This document shows positions 1-17,600 of a stretch of 64,000 bases of DNA, piece by piece. The notes beneath the pieces are model-generated. The model was not told the DNA's origin. It ran no database searches and saw only the letters and a list, made by a program, of their open reading frames with translations. Origin of the DNA: Termitomyces sp. T153. Its lineage: Eukaryota; Basidiomycota; Agaricomycetes; Agaricales; Lyophyllaceae. The DNA is taken from contig JACKQL020000053.1 in NCBI GenBank assembly GCA_018296165.2, positions 124,001 through 188,000 on the forward strand, given 5' to 3'. Numbering within the stretch: the first letter of the stretch is position 1; each line of letters begins with the position of its first letter. A program made the translations under genes and the position numbers.

Positions 1-682
1 TTTCTTCAAAAATAGCTGAGGACGTTCATTCGGAGCAGTTTCTAGGTGGGAAAACAAAAAGTCAGAAGGGGACCAAGTTCGGTTACCAATGATACGCACC
101 CATAAATGGAGGAAGGCGTTCGATTTCGACTTTCTCAGTGACGACAAACCGACTGCTGCGCTGTTTGCGTGGGGGTTTGCCCATCATAGGTATGGTGTCT
201 TTTGGGCCAGCCCGAAGACGATTGAGAGTTGTTGCGCGTGGTGGTGCAACTGCATCGTTGAGTCTTTCTGGATTATTTCCATTGATACGGTTAGAGGTTT
301 CGGGCCCATCCGAACTAACGACTACGATAGGAGGGGCGGGCGACCCATTATCGGCAGAGGATCTTCGATCAGGGGTGATGATACCAGCATTTACGGGAGA
401 TTGAGATTTATGAGATGAAGTGGGAACCTGGGAAGAAGGCTGGAAAGGAACTGTATGGTTGCTGGAATTGAAATGATTGCCTAAACCACCAGGCGTGGGG
501 AGAGGTTTCGCAGAATTTGGAGGTGGAACAGGGGGTACTGCGTTGGAACTACCGGTGCTGGGTTTTGATTCCTTTTTGGACGAATTGGAATCTTGTGAGG
601 TCTTTCTGAGCTGTCCGGGAAATCAGAAGAGTAAGATTGGGTGCAGAGCAGAACTGACCAGAGTTTTCTTGAGATTTTTCAT
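1..682 (-). CDS. RTS1: PP2A regulatory subunit B56 (B'), 5' part
   Basis: N-terminal part of a B56-family subunit that targets protein phosphatase 2A to substrates; the rest lies beyond the left edge. Exon 1 (682-659) encodes MKNLKKTL, exon 2 (610-100) a Ser/Pro-rich disordered head, and exon 3 starts at 41; introns at 658-611 and 99-42 keep the frame. The head ends in KPPRKQRSSRF, then VTEKVEIERLPPFM, and exon 3 continues ETAPNERPQLFLKK. This matches the entry into the HEAT-like B56 core in fungal Rts1/Par1 proteins (recognised from memory of the family). The start is the first ATG in frame with a normal donor. The gene faces away from the next one across about 500 bases. Confidence 0.85.
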
Positions 683-1189
683 GATCAGTCGTTACAGTAA
701 GGCACGAGAGTCAAGGAAGATGCGGTTGACGATGCTGGCCGCTGTCGCCGCCCACTGCCGTCCGTCGCTGTCAGAATCGATGAACAACGGATGAGTGACT
801 GTGACATTTGGGTGACAGGGACCATAAACAGCACACCACAGGGGCAAATCACTGGCACTGGGTCATCACAGATACGGCAACGATTTCTGAGCTCAACACA
901 GCCAGAATTTGCCCAATAGCATTGCACATGGCGATAGCATATATCTGACCTCGCCGTGGTGGGAACCATCGTCGTTGGTTACGGACAACATATCACGTGG
1001 TCACGAGACCCTGACTGCGATCGTGGCGGCGAGTTTCTTCTTCATCTCTCTCCGTAGCATGGCCGGTACGTCCTTGACAGTCTTTGCACGCCGCACTTGC
1101 TGAAAAATACTTAGCAATATATGCTGTATACACCTCGCCCACGCACCCCCCCATCCCCAACCATCTCCCCACCTTGATTGTGACCCCCC
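683..1189. promoter_or_regulatory. Divergent intergenic region, B56 / proline-rich gene
   Basis: About 500 bases separate the start codons of two divergent genes. Short open frames here lack coding character. C-rich and CT-rich tracts just before 1190 resemble a fungal core promoter. No specific site is claimed. Confidence 0.4.
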
Positions 1190-2429
1190 ATGGTCAGTTT
1201 GATCCCACAATCTCCTATAGAATCTGCCCATACCAAGCTTGATACAGGTCAACCTTCTAACATTCTTTACTCATACCTTCATACAAATTTTGTACGTATT
1301 TTCGTCACTCACCTACCATGTCCCTAGCTTACTCCCATTCTCCTCGCTGTTAGAACACAGAGAACTACCTCCTGACACCCTCGCCCCAAGGCGATCTTTG
1401 TGTTGCCAAGCTTTTTCCGCCTCGTAAAGAGGGAGGAAAGGCCTCAGTCTCGGACCCAGGCCACTCGTCTCCAGCATCTTCTCGAGTCGTTCGCTGCGAG
1501 GCCTCGCGTAACCTGAAATGGTCAATCGCTAACACCGGTGTCATCTCTCCGATATACAAACTTTCCCTCCCATCGCCCGATTCGGCGGATCTTCCACTGT
1601 TCCAGATTTCCAAGCCCAATCCCAATGCGGCATTCTGGAGTATGTTTTACTTCGCTTATGCTGGCCATAATATACCCCCAAAGCGCATCGAATTCGGTAA
1701 GATTCAGAAGAACCCACCTGGTCCGAATGGCGGGGGAACTCGAATTAGCATCACTGGAAAGACTCCTGAGGAAAAGGCTGTTTGGCAAACCCTGGGAGAA
1801 GGGAATGAAGATTGTGTTGAATGGGTCGTACTGTGTGCGGCATTGAATCTACTTGAGTGAGTTCATTGCGTCTCTACTATTCTGCAGTTTTGAAATTAAA
1901 CGAAAAAAAAAACAGTGATGAGATTATGAAAGCCGCCGAGAAGAATCCACCTCCTGCCCCACCTGGTAACGGTGTACCAGCTGGTCGCTCTGCACCTGTC
2001 TCACTCCGTGACCCTGGTCCAGTGCTTCCCAACCCGGGAGGTGCTCCCCCTCGCCCAGCCCATGGACCGGCCCCTCAGCAACTTCCTGCACAACAACGGC
2101 CACCTCAACATGCGCAGCCAACACCAGGTGCTCGGCCTCCTCCACCTGGGTACGGCCAGCCCCAGCCCCCTCATGGCTACCCTCCTGGTCAGGGGCCGCC
2201 ACCTCAAGGATACGGATCTGGACCTGGACCTGGTCAGCGTCAGCCTCCGCCGCCACAGATGAGAGCTGGCATGCCGCCTGGAGGTATGCCCGGCGGCTCT
2301 AATCAACCCCCTTTAGGATATCAAGGACGTCCCTCACAGCAAATGCAGGCGCCACCTCCTCCACAACACTACCCGCAGCAGCAGCAGCCGATGGGCCAAC
2401 CTCAGAATCAACAAATCCGAAGATTTTGA
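1190..2429 (+). CDS. Uncharacterised protein with proline/glutamine-rich C-terminus
   Basis: Three exons (1190-1247, 1361-1856, 1916-2429) join in frame to 355 residues. Residues about 1-185 look folded (KWSIANTGVISPIY, FYFAYAGHNIPPKRIEFGKI, CVEWVVLCAALNLL). About 170 residues of Pro, Gln and Gly follow, with PPPGYGQPQPPHGYPPGQ-like repeats and a QIRRF end. I do not recognise the folded part. The alternating hydrophobic pattern could be a beta-rich domain, but no family is claimed. Both splice phases agree with an uninterrupted hydrophobic core, so the model is good although the function is unknown. A coiled coil or signal peptide is not visible. Confidence 0.7.
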
Positions 2430-2764
2430 TCCGGGAATATGACTTTATTTATTATGTACCGATTTCTCTGGGCTTGGTTTTCAATCGTTGAACATGTTAT
2501 CTTATTTATTTCTGACTCTCATAAATTTGCCCAGGTCAGGCGTTTGGACTTGTATAGCGATTCTACGTACGGTGCAAACATTACTACGTCCTGTTGTTTT
2601 TACTCTTGTACGTTTTGGACTAGATAAAGATTTATTTTTCGGTCACACATTGGTCTCACTCGTCCTGCGCATGATCATGAAATAAGCATTGTTTATATTC
2701 CTCTAATGTACTGTTGTTGATCCATCCGGATGCTTTTGTTTTGAAGAGCCATGTGCCAGTTGAT
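2430..2764. other. Convergent 3' intergenic region
   Basis: T-rich sequence between two convergent stop codons; presumably both 3' untranslated regions and polyadenylation sites. No gene seen. Confidence 0.4.
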
Positions 2765-5028
2765 TTACTGCTTTGCGAGTTTCTCCAGAGCCTCGATGGA
2801 GAGTGCTGAAAGAGAAAGTAAGCCAAAACGCCCCTCGAAATTTCGAGAGAATCAGAGGACATACACTTGGGTCGTTCGAGGGGCAGGCCAAGAGCTACAT
2901 GGGAATGTCAGAAGAGGAAACACGAGCAATATCAAATGTGCAAACCTCTGGCCCAGACAAGTTGAGTGAGGGCACCCAATGCTGCAAAACACAGACGCTG
3001 TCAGTATTTTGTTTAAAAAAGAAGGTATGTCGTAACGAACCTCGGGAAACACCGAAGATAACGGTGTAGTACTGAAATCGCGGTACGTTCTAAGTGCCTA
3101 ACCCTAAAGTGATGTTGATAGGACTAACCTTGAATTGGTCGAGGCCGTAGTGATACAGAACGCAACCTGAGGGCGTAATTAGCACATCTCGATCGATGAT
3201 ACAATATAGTAAAGTGATGCATACCCGAAGTAGCGTCAACATTAGGATACGGGTTCTTGGTCTACACATTTATGTCAGCTTAGACAAGTAATAACAAACA
3301 ATTATGATGTGATAATACCTTTCCATGTTCCTTCAGGACATCCGGAGCAACTTCAGAGGTCTGAGAAAGAGGGTGAGAATCTGTACTCGTCGTGATATTT
3401 GAGGCCAAATGTCAGACCTTGTTCACTAATTGGATGATGGGGCTATTCTGGAGCTCGGGAAGAGTGTTGCAGAACTCCTGAAGGGCAATGAAGCGAGGAT
3501 CGGGGTTTCGGAGGACACCATGGCCGTATCTGATCGGATGTTAAGACATCATATATTCATGAGAAATAATATTGCTTTACCCGGGAACAACCTGGCCACT
3601 CTTGAGGGTCTTCCACAAGTAATCCTTGATGTTCTCGTGAGTAACATTGGATCCGATCTCTTTCTGCATGGCAAGCTGCCATCTCAAGACTTCCTGGTTG
3701 GCAAGACTGTCATGACAATCAATTAGAATGAACAAGATTGAATCTGGGAAAAGCGTAACACACCCGTGGAGAGGACCAGCAAGAGCGAACAGTGCAGCGG
3801 AATAGGCAAGGTAGGGATCCGCGAGCGTAGAACCAACCAGGTCTAGGTTACGATAGTTTCAATAGAATGCTGGAAATTGACAAACAAGCACGCACGAGCG
3901 GTGTGAGCAGAGGCATTGCCTCCTTCATGGTCACCGTGAAGGGCAATATAGAGTCGGAGGTACTCCGTCAGACTCTGATTGCCGCCGTATCCAAGGAGAC
4001 GAGAGTAGTTTCCTTTGAAATGGAGGATAAGAAAATGAAAGGAAAAATAAAACAAGTAGCCACTGACCAACGAGATCGAGATCTTTGTCGATGGAAAGCA
4101 ACTCAGTGTTCGGCTTGTAGACGTTACGGTAGATGCGAGCAGCGAGAGCAGGAAGCTTTGCAATGAGGTTGATGGAATCGTCAAACGTGTAGGTCCAATA
4201 TTCGCTCTTCTTGATGCCCCTTTCGTAAGCTGCTTGGAAAGTGCTCTCACGATTCAATGCGGCGACACCCATGCCAAGCTGTGTCATAGGATGGATAGTG
4301 TTCGGAAGACTGATAGCGAGGTCAGTGACGCTGCGCGTGTTCGCAAAGAAAGAAATCCCTACGAATCGAGCAGATTTTCAATATATGTAGGGAGCTCGCC
4401 TTTCTCCGCGAGTTCCCTAGACAATTGGCGAGTTTGCTCCACGGTTGGAACCTTTCCAGTAAGCAAAAGCCAGAGCATGCTCTCGGCAATAATTTCCTTG
4501 CCACCGGGGGCGGGAGGAAGGACTTTTTGGCAATCGGAAATGCTTAGTCCATGGAAGCGAATGCCCTGTCAGGACGTATGGTCGGGAAATATGAAACGGA
4601 AGTGAGAAGGGTTACAGACCTCATTAGCATCCAACACAGACGCGTCCCAGAGCATAGCCTTCAAACCTCTCATTCCACCGATGATGTTCTCGACCTATAT
4701 ATAATGCATTCGCGTAACATCGAATTTGTACAGTGATAGAACGTACCTTGACATCACCAACGACAGCTTGCCCATGTTCCGTTTTCTAAGATCAAAATCA
4801 GTTGGGTAAGTTGGCTTCTATGGTATGCTAAATACCAAACGCTTAAGCTGCTCTTGCTTTGCAGGGATCACCTCTTCCAAAGTCTCGCGCAACGACTACT
4901 TAACGTATTAGTTTGACTAATTGACGGAAGGGAAATACGAATGACAGCACCTTGGTAGAAGCGAGCCTCCTTTGCAGAGTGCTGGCGCTGGTCTGAATGT
5001 ATCTCGAAAGACGGCTTCGGGCAAACAT
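2765..5028 (-). CDS. CIT1: Citrate synthase, mitochondrial
   Basis: Condenses acetyl-CoA and oxaloacetate to citrate in the mitochondrial matrix. It is a many-exon gene. Exon 1 encodes an Arg/Ser-rich presequence, [16 protein letters not shown]. Later exons give [57 protein letters not shown] and HGDHEGGN. The three catalytic residues are visible: His in GPLHGLANQEV (near 3,770), His in GYGHGV (near 3,530-3,580) and Asp in PNVDATSG (near 3,220). The last exons splice to [19 protein letters not shown] and end EALEKLAKQ. The family match extends from the presequence to the C-terminus with nothing missing. It diverges from SEC66 across 268 bases. Confidence 0.95.
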
Positions 5029-5296
5029 GGGTGTAAGAGGAAAGAATTTCGAATAATGACCGGCTCATGAGACGGCCGTATTTCATCCACCTCGGCTAGT
5101 GAGCGGATCAGGTTTTTCACGGGTCCGGAGAACGGTTAGACCCGGTCAATGAACCCGGTCCTAACCGGTTCCGGTGTTTGGAACTCATTGCTTGCCTCAG
5201 AGGGCGATAGCCTTGGTTGTAAACAAACGTAAATAATACGTGTTCGCCAGCTCGACTTTGAACACGTCGATCAAACCTCCTCACCGGCTCTACGCA
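5029..5296. promoter_or_regulatory. Divergent promoter, citrate synthase / SEC66
   Basis: 268 bases lie between divergent start codons. They contain several copies of an ACCGGT-like word (near 5,124-5,175: gggtccggag, acccggtc, aaccggttccgg). This clustering is visible but its meaning is unknown. Confidence 0.4.
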
Positions 5297-6073
5297 ATGG
5301 CCTCTGTTCTAGTCCCAATTGCGTATCTTGTAATTGTTTTTGGTGGTCTCCTACTGTTCAGTCACATTTATCGCAGACACACGTCCAGTATGGCCCAGCC
5401 TATCCTCATCCCTCGTGACTACTAAACCACACGCCTCGTAGCGCAATCATATGAACCTTACTTTCCTTCACATCCCGAACGCAATGCATATGTTACTCTC
5501 CTTCAAAGTGAGCCCCGTCCATCAGATGCGCTACTCAAATCTGCGCTCGTCCGACGCGCCATGGCCGACGTCCAACGGGTGATACGTATAAGAGAAGATA
5601 AACCCGCTCTTCAAAACCTATTGCAAAAGGGTTCGATAGGAGACGACATCTGGAACAGTATTATAAATGCCGAAAAGGAACTGGAAGTCGAGATCATGGA
5701 GGTTGTTGGCGAGGCAAACTCTTTTGTGGAAGGTTGGGGACAAGTAATATTCCAGACCGCCAATGAAATGTTGGCCAACGAAAGAATACGCGCTGTTTTT
5801 GAGAACATACCAGCAGCAAGAGCCGAATTAGGTTGGTTTCTTGTTGACTATGCAATCACTACCCTTTTAACTTGTCTCATTAGAACGCAAGTATGAGGTG
5901 AAAGCCAAGCATACCGCCGTGACGGCACCACCTTCGCTTCCAAGATCTGCTAATGGGCCGACACTGAGCACGGGCACCGAAAATGGCGATGTCGACGTGA
6001 GTGTGAGCAACGGAGCGATTGTCCTTTCTGACTAATTGAGCAGAGCGCTAAGAAGATCAAGAAAAGGAAGTAG
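5297..6073 (+). CDS. SEC66: Sec66/Sec71, ER translocon Sec63-complex subunit
   Basis: Fungal membrane subunit of the Sec62/63 complex, which drives post-translational import into the ER. Exons 5297-5387, 5442-5831, 5884-5996 and 6044-6073 give 207 residues, the usual family length. One N-terminal membrane helix (VLVPIAYLVIVFGGLLLFS) is followed by the basic stretch HIYRRH and the cytosolic Sec66 domain (PYFPSHPERNAYVTLL; LLKSALVRRAM; WGQVIFQTANEM). It ends in a short lysine tail, KKIKKRK. All introns are 47-54 bases and phase-consistent; the first has a clear actaa branch site. Confidence 0.92.
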
Positions 6074-6221
6074 TTTTATGGTACAAATTGACTTTCTTTG
6101 TACATGGCCGTTGCGTTGCCTCTTCAATCTTTTTCTGAAGTGGCAGCGGTCAACGGACATGGGCAAGAGCAAATAAAAATGAGATACTCCACAAACTATA
6201 ACTACGTAATGATATGTACAA

Positions 6222-10484
<4,263 letters not shown>

Positions 10485-10558
10485 GGTATCGTTCTGAAGA
10501 GAGAGTGCAGCTAGATGAGAGGTGAAAATACACAACGGCAGCTATTGTTACGTACCAT

Positions 10559-11688
10559 CGAGACCAGAAAATTCCGTATCAATGATCAGAAAGACTTCCC
10601 AATCTAATCAGGTTATGTACAAGACGTGATATGCACCGAAAATCGTGTAAAGAATGTGCTATGAGGTTTGGGATGAGCGATACGGAGTGAATTACAAAGT
10701 CACGACTCATCGAACGTGCCGTTCGGCCAAGGCCGAACAGAGCGCGGGCGTTTCCGAGACCTATTAACACCAAATTTTTCTTGCCTTTTCCTCGTCAGAT
10801 CCTTCCTCAAGGCCTCAGGCCTCAACCTGTCTCAATAAGGCTTTGATGTCAACGCCGGCAACGTTTCTGTCGACTCCTTTCATCACAGTGAATAGTTCAT
10901 CTGATGCGTCCATCTTCCTTTTGATATCTATCTCTTGGTTTCTTCGTCACACGATCCTTAAATTGTCTTGACAGGAAGCATCGTCTTCTACAGCGTCTAT
11001 GCTGTCTTACTGTCTTGTAATGAGTCAAAATCGTGTAAGATAGAATCCAGGTATTCCTTGAAATACTTTTCCAGCTTCGTTCTGAGGCTGGTCAGTTGGG
11101 GTTCTCCTTCTTGGTTCCTGGACCATGCTTTTAACATTCGTACCAGCAGATACTCTATTGTTATTTGATGGTGTCTGTTTCAGGCATACATATTTTTGTT
11201 TCGTGTTTCGAGCATACATTTTCGTTTCTTTGTTTCTTGTTTCAATTTTAAGCATACATCTTGTTCCAATACATAAGTACCTTTTTACGTATATATTTTG
11301 TGTAGGTTTGTGCATTAAGTCTTTTAAAAAGATGTCGTAGATGTTATGATTCTTGACTGAGTCGTTTTCTAAGAGCAGTTCTATCGCTATTCTCTTAATC
11401 GCCTTTCGCTCCATTGGTATAGATGGTAAGTATACAGCATTATAGAATCTACTGTGAGGGAAGTTTCAGCGTAAACGTGGCTCGTTCAGATTTCTGAAAC
11501 TTCAATGTCGCTTAGGCCCACCTTTCCATAAGTGGCGGCGTTAGCTGCAGCCCGTTTTCGCCTCATGTCGAAAACATCCCTTATTCTGATATCCAGCGTG
11601 TCTTTCCTAAGATTCTGCTACAAGGAAGCGGAACCTGTATAGGATCCGGAGTCATCACTTCTCCTCCAAATCTCCAGACTAACGTTGG
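10559..11688. other. AT-rich intergenic region, no gene called
   Basis: About 1.1 kb without a supportable gene. On the minus strand there are short stretches with protein-like composition: near 11,100-10,990 (LRTKLEKYFKEYLDS, then ILHDFDSLQDS) and near 10,920-10,825 (MDASDELFTVMKGVDR). Stops and frame changes separate them. A 129-residue minus open frame (11414-11025) is AT-driven and unlike any family I know. It may be a decayed gene or element, or the leader of a neighbouring gene. Confidence 0.3.
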
Positions 11689-14600
11689 ATGAAGAGCTTT
11701 CTTCAACGACACTCTGGCACACACAAGCCAACAAGCGACCCGACGCCAAAAAACTATCAGGTCTGGTTGCCACCTGCCTTAGAGCCTAATGAAGACCGAA
11801 CTCGCTATCGAACAGCTCGGGAACCTCTTAATTCCATTGTCGATGTCCGAGGAGCTGGTGAAAGACGCGGTCCAAGCCATACTCATCAAATAACGGAAGT
11901 CTACTCGGTACCACATGTTGCGTCCTCAGGATATGACTACACGACGTATCCATCCACTGGCGGAGGTTATCATGGGCCAACTCATACTCAAGCTACAAGT
12001 ACTGCCTTTGCTTCCGTTGCAACACCGTCCGACCTAGACCTCAATGGCTCGGCTGGATGGTCAACAAGCCAACGTCACCCAGCACTTGTGCGGCCGCCCC
12101 CCGTCCAAGACACTCCTATGGTCTATAGGGAAGATCATGCCCAACGTCCAAGACGCTCCGATGACCGGCACAGGGATGCTGACAAAAGAGGAGAACGGGA
12201 ACACCGAACACGGGAAAGAGACGCTGATATTGGGCGATACAAAGCCAGAGTTACGGAGAGATCCAGCCAGAAGAAAGACTACATTCAGCATCGGGATAGA
12301 GATGAGGACCGGAGGAGAATTCTGGACGATGAGAGGGAGAGGAGAGATAGAAGAAGAAGTAGAGAAAGAAGAAAGAGGGATAAGGAGAAGGAAAGCGAAA
12401 GTGACAGAGATCGTGACCGGGAACGAGAACGAGAACGAGAACGAGAACGAAATGAGAGAAGGGAGAGGGGGCGGATACACGCCAAAGAAATGGAATATCG
12501 AGAAGCACACAGAGAACGCGAAAGGGACAGGGATAGGAATCTGATCAGAGGGCGGCCGGAAGGATATGCAGACCGAGATTCGGCTAGGAATCCACGGAGG
12601 GAACGAGAACGCAATCAACCAGGGGAGCAAGAAAAAGAGATCCTCGATCGAAAAGGGAAGACAAGGGAAAGAGACGAAGAGTTAGGAAACCTGGCAGGAG
12701 GTCATGGGCTCAAAGTAAAAGATACAGGGAGATATGGGACCGATGGAAAATCCGAAGTCCCTAACGACTTGCGAGAGGGACACCCTTATGTGACTCGACC
12801 GCGTGAGATGGAAAACGGGCACCGCAGACACCACGATAGAGTCCGGGAAACAGGTCAACGTGAGCACCGTCGAGATGATCGTCAAGACAATAACTATTTG
12901 GACAGACGTTTTGAACCGGGAAATGCAGACTGGAATTCTGCCTCGATACACAATTTTCAGCAGAAGATACAACATCGATCTACTCCAGTTCACGATGAAA
13001 CCAACTCGGATAGCTCACCTTGCAAAGATTTACCGAAGCTCTCAAAGCATAAGCGTAACTTCACTGACGTCGAAGCACCTCATCTTACAACTACGGTACT
13101 CCCATCTGTATCGTCCTTTGTTACCTGTCCAATATTTTTACAACAGAAAAAGCGTGATCCTGTTCCCTTGGCTCCTTCGGCCCCTGAATTGGCTTATCTT
13201 CGCCAAGCTACGTTCGCGTCGAACTCGCGTGAAAATCAAGCAGGATATGGAAATATCAGGGTTGATCCCACACCATCCGCCGCCTCTTCTGGTGAAATCG
13301 GACGTTCAATGCACAAAGAACGTGTTAGTCACATTGTTGAATATCTCTTCGCCTTCTGACACATTTTAACATTATCACAGAAGGCTGGAAGCCAATCAGT
13401 TCCAGCATTTCTCCCTGCGCCATCCACTGAGGTAATGTACAACGATGTCCAACTTTTGAAACTAAACGCCGGTCAATCGAAGTACGATGAGGTAGGTATT
13501 TTCTTAAACCCATGATTATACTAGTACGACTGGTTCAATGATTTATTACTAGGTTTCCAACTCCCTTTCTTCCCAGTGGCCTTTCTCCGAAAACAGGTCA
13601 AATTCAGGGCCATCTCCTTTGGTGGACAACACTACTTCTACGGAACGTAATGAGAATCAAAAGCTCGACGAGCAATCAGATCATGTTAGTTTTGGTTTCC
13701 TGTAGATTACTGTTATTGGCAAACTCTTTCCCTAAACAGACTATCATAATACCCAAGACAGTGTATTCAAGTGCATCCCGACAGGCGGTATTACGCGAAG
13801 CCGGAACATTCGGTTCTTCTAAGGTGAAGTGGAATTTTTTTGGCAAGGGCTTTTCATTCCTGAACTTAATTTCGATAGTATCCAACGCGTACTGTGGAGA
13901 GACACTCAAAACCTCATACGACGGATGCACCTCAAGTTGGCTCTTCAAGATATCCCGCTGTGATGCACTCAATCCCATCAGTCGTTCCAGCAATGACAGA
14001 CGTTCAGCCTTCGACTGTTCGGGCATCTCGCATGGAATCCCACTGGTATCGACCTGAGGAGACACCTGCATCACGAATAGCTGGCCTGCAAATGTCCGAC
14101 GCATTAACTGCAACATCTTCCCGAGTTCATGAACAGATACAGGTGCCTTTCCCGCATGGTGGCAGGGTCAGGGCACCTTCAGACGCACCGCCCGTCGATA
14201 ACTCGAGGAAACGTACGGAATCAACAGGATCAAAGGATCAGACACTGATAGCTGCTCATTCTATCCACGAGTCTCCGAAGCTTCCATATCATGCAGTCCC
14301 TTCAGACGATTACCCTTCACGAACGACCACGTCAAACAGGGTGCTTTGTCAAGTAGAACCGAAAGCTCAAGAAGTCGCCGGGGGGATAGCATCCCAATCT
14401 CGTGATACTCTCCTTTCTGTACCAAACCATATACGGAACACCCCTTCCACTCCTGCCGTGGTCGGAATAAAAGGTTCAATAGCACAATCATTGGCTGTGC
14501 CCGCTGTGCCCCCTTCAATGCGACAGACGTTTGCACAGGGACGATCAACAGTCCAAGGAGACGGTTCACTTCAGTCACACAGTGTTACTGAACCTAATGG

Positions 14601-17600
14601 TTCACAAGGCGCATCTTCCTCTTCAGCCATTCCGAACAACGTGACAGATCATAAGGTGACCCAACAAGCTCCAATACGTCCGATGGCTTTACCCAATATC
14701 CAGCTGTCTAAACCAACGGACCTTCTACTGTCTCAACAAGGTCAAACCGAACCATCTTCAATAGAGATCACATCTACTCAGCCGTATACACCAATCACAT
14801 TGAAGCATATGTCCTCTGGAGAGTATCTCCCTCAAAACGTTTGTCAGACACGTACTCACAAGAGGCTGTCGGACAATGCATCACACCCCCAAACACAAAC
14901 CTCGCATTTTTATCGATCCTTGCAAGATTTGTCTCCAGACCAAGATAGCAAGTCTTGTGTTCCGCCAATCTCAACACAATCTTCATTGGCAATAGCATTG
15001 AATGAAAACGCAGACCATCCGCAAAATTACTCGACGGACATCCTTGAGCAAGGGAATCAGGCGCTGTCTATCAATATGGTTGATCAGGCACCAAATCAAA
15101 CTTGTACGGCGAGGACTCACGATCAGCCTTTGCGTCATCTCGAAGTGTCGGAAAGCGGAACCACGCGTTCGAGGGCACACTTCATAGTACAGCAGAGAAC
15201 GACGGAGTTGAATGGTGAGGCGGTCCATAATGAAGACATGTCTGATGCTCCCGGAGGATCGATCGAGGTCAATATCATGACGAACAAAATATCTTCGCAG
15301 TCTCCTTTCATACCTTCCTCAAATGAAAGCCGATACCAGGTTCATTCTTCATCAAATCAGGCTGTGCATCATGTAGATGGGCTTGCCGGGAGTTTGCTGG
15401 AAACATCATCACATGTGAAGACGCGAGCCTTCTCTTCTGACGTTCCCACTCCCGAGACCGTGGTCAAGAATATAAACTTGTTAGAAAGCGAGAGACCACG
15501 CGGGCTCGAAATTGATAGCTGTGCATACATGAAGGCGGGTGATATTGGCGAGGTACACTCTGTTAGAGGTCCAATCACAGATTCTATCGGCTTCCCGCCT
15601 GATTCAATGCACTCCGATGGACCCTCGCGGTACCGCAGCTCAACCGAGTCCGTACGTAACAATTCTCATGATATGTCGCGTTTCGTACTCAACTCGTTAC
15701 TCGCTCGTCAACCCTAGCTTGCGCAGCCTTTTCGCGATGGGAAGGGTCAGGTTGTTCCACGTAATCTACCAGTTCTAAAAACCAGTGCCCCAAAGCTGAT
15801 AGCTGAATATAAAGCTTCATCGATTCCAAATCAACCTCGGCCGCCGGCGGCTCTACAGATACTACGTCCCTCAACCGCAATAGGTCATCCTCAAATCGGT
15901 GGAGAAGAATCTATACTACTCTCGAAACTTGTTAGAGATGTACCGAATGGTGATAAAACTCTGGCATCAACGATTCAACGACCAGCAACAGCCATGAGCT
16001 CTCGACATCGTCGATCCGAAAGGCCTATCAATGATATGACACAAGCACCTGCTGTCCAATCCAGACCCTTCGTTCATCTACAATCATACCCAACCGAGGC
16101 AAGCGATGCTTTGGCACCAGTTCAGAACCCTGCTATTTCGAGTACACAGCCGACAAACAAATCAGGTGAGCGGGTTGCAAATGTCGATTGAAGTTCTTTG
16201 GCTGAAGTCATTTCTGAAGATGTCACTCCATCAGTTGATATTGAGGTGATCTCACCCAAGCATATACGTACTGAACTTCAGTCGACCTCAAACCACCGTC
16301 CAGAAGATAAATTGCGCAAGATGCAATTACAGCCCTATCCCAACACGTTGGGACCAGAGTTGGGACTTACTGTCGCCAAAAAAGAGGTTCCCACCCTTGG
16401 CATCGATGGTATCGTTGGTTATTATGGTGTATTTCTTGTCGCTTACTTAGTTCGTCAGGGGCTCCAGTCGGACAAGTCTCTCAAGGAGATGGAGCAGTCG
16501 TTCAACACCATATGACCCACGACAGTACCCTAGCCTCTATTCGAGGCGACAAGAATGCGGCCTCGTCTGGTCAATACCAGCCGAAAGAATCAGTTATTCA
16601 TGCTATCGCCGCCCCACAAGGTGATCAGCCACCTATACAGAATGCTAAACTGGCAGAACTTTTGTCGAATCCTGTCCCATTCTATCAGCATATTTCCCCT
16701 ACCGAGATGATCAACGATCTTCAAAATCCTCGGGAAGTAATTTCTAGGCCCAGCGCCACCAGTTCAGGCGCGGAACAACCAGCGACTCAACTAACCCAGT
16801 CTGAAGCAGCATCCTCGAATCAAAAAATCCGTGGATCTCCTGAAAGGTATCCACATGAGGTTGACTCTCGTGTACCTACGGTGCAAAAAAGGACACGAGC
16901 CCCGGAACAATTTCAACCTTCACAGAATCATATCAACCCACCTAGAGCCATGCTAGTATCGACCAGTCAACAGAGCACGCCAGGATGTAATCAGATTATC
17001 CCGCTTGCTGAATCGACTGCCCAATTGCGAACTCATCAGGATTTTTTGGCTGGCTCCAAGTCCCAAAAACTTGTTACATCACGAAACGGAAATCATGCTT
17101 TTCTTTCATCCGTCGTGCCTGGATCTCAACAGGAAACTCAGACACACTTGCATACGAATCCGCGGCATCACAAACAAAGTAGGGCACCACATAAAGCCAC
17201 TGGCGAGCTGAACCTAAAGACTCAACCTTTGCCTGTCGATGATACATCTCCTCCTTCAATATCTGTTAGACCTACGCAGACCTCAGGCCGCCACCAGACT
17301 CCTTCTGAGAGAGCCGTTCAAAGCAAAGATCAAAAGAAAACATCGCATAAACATACCCACTTGTTGCATAGTGCACCTGTTCATACTGGTGTCCCTCCCA
17401 ATTCCTTAGCATATAATGACTCTCCCGCCACTGTCCTTACTGCTCATCCTTCCAATCACCAGCAATCTCGGGGAGTTCCGAGCACTTGGGATCACAACCA
17501 GCATAAATCGTCCCATAAAGTTGCCGTGGCATCTTCATCAAATTATATCGCACCATCCAACACTTCCAGATCCCACGCACCTTCTACACAAAGAACCGAG

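Noticed and set aside
11400..11480. tRNA-like start (gctccattggtatagatggtaa)
   Set aside because: No B-box (GGTTCRANYCC) follows at a fitting distance and no acceptor stem pairs.
12061..12630. Minus-strand frame of 189 residues, Ser/Phe/Pro-rich
   Set aside because: Mirror of the RE/RD repeat codons in the giant gene.
15652..16234. In-frame stops in the giant gene as a sign of a pseudogene
   Set aside because: Both fall in introns of 66 and 69 bases with normal GT and AG ends. Splicing restores the frame.
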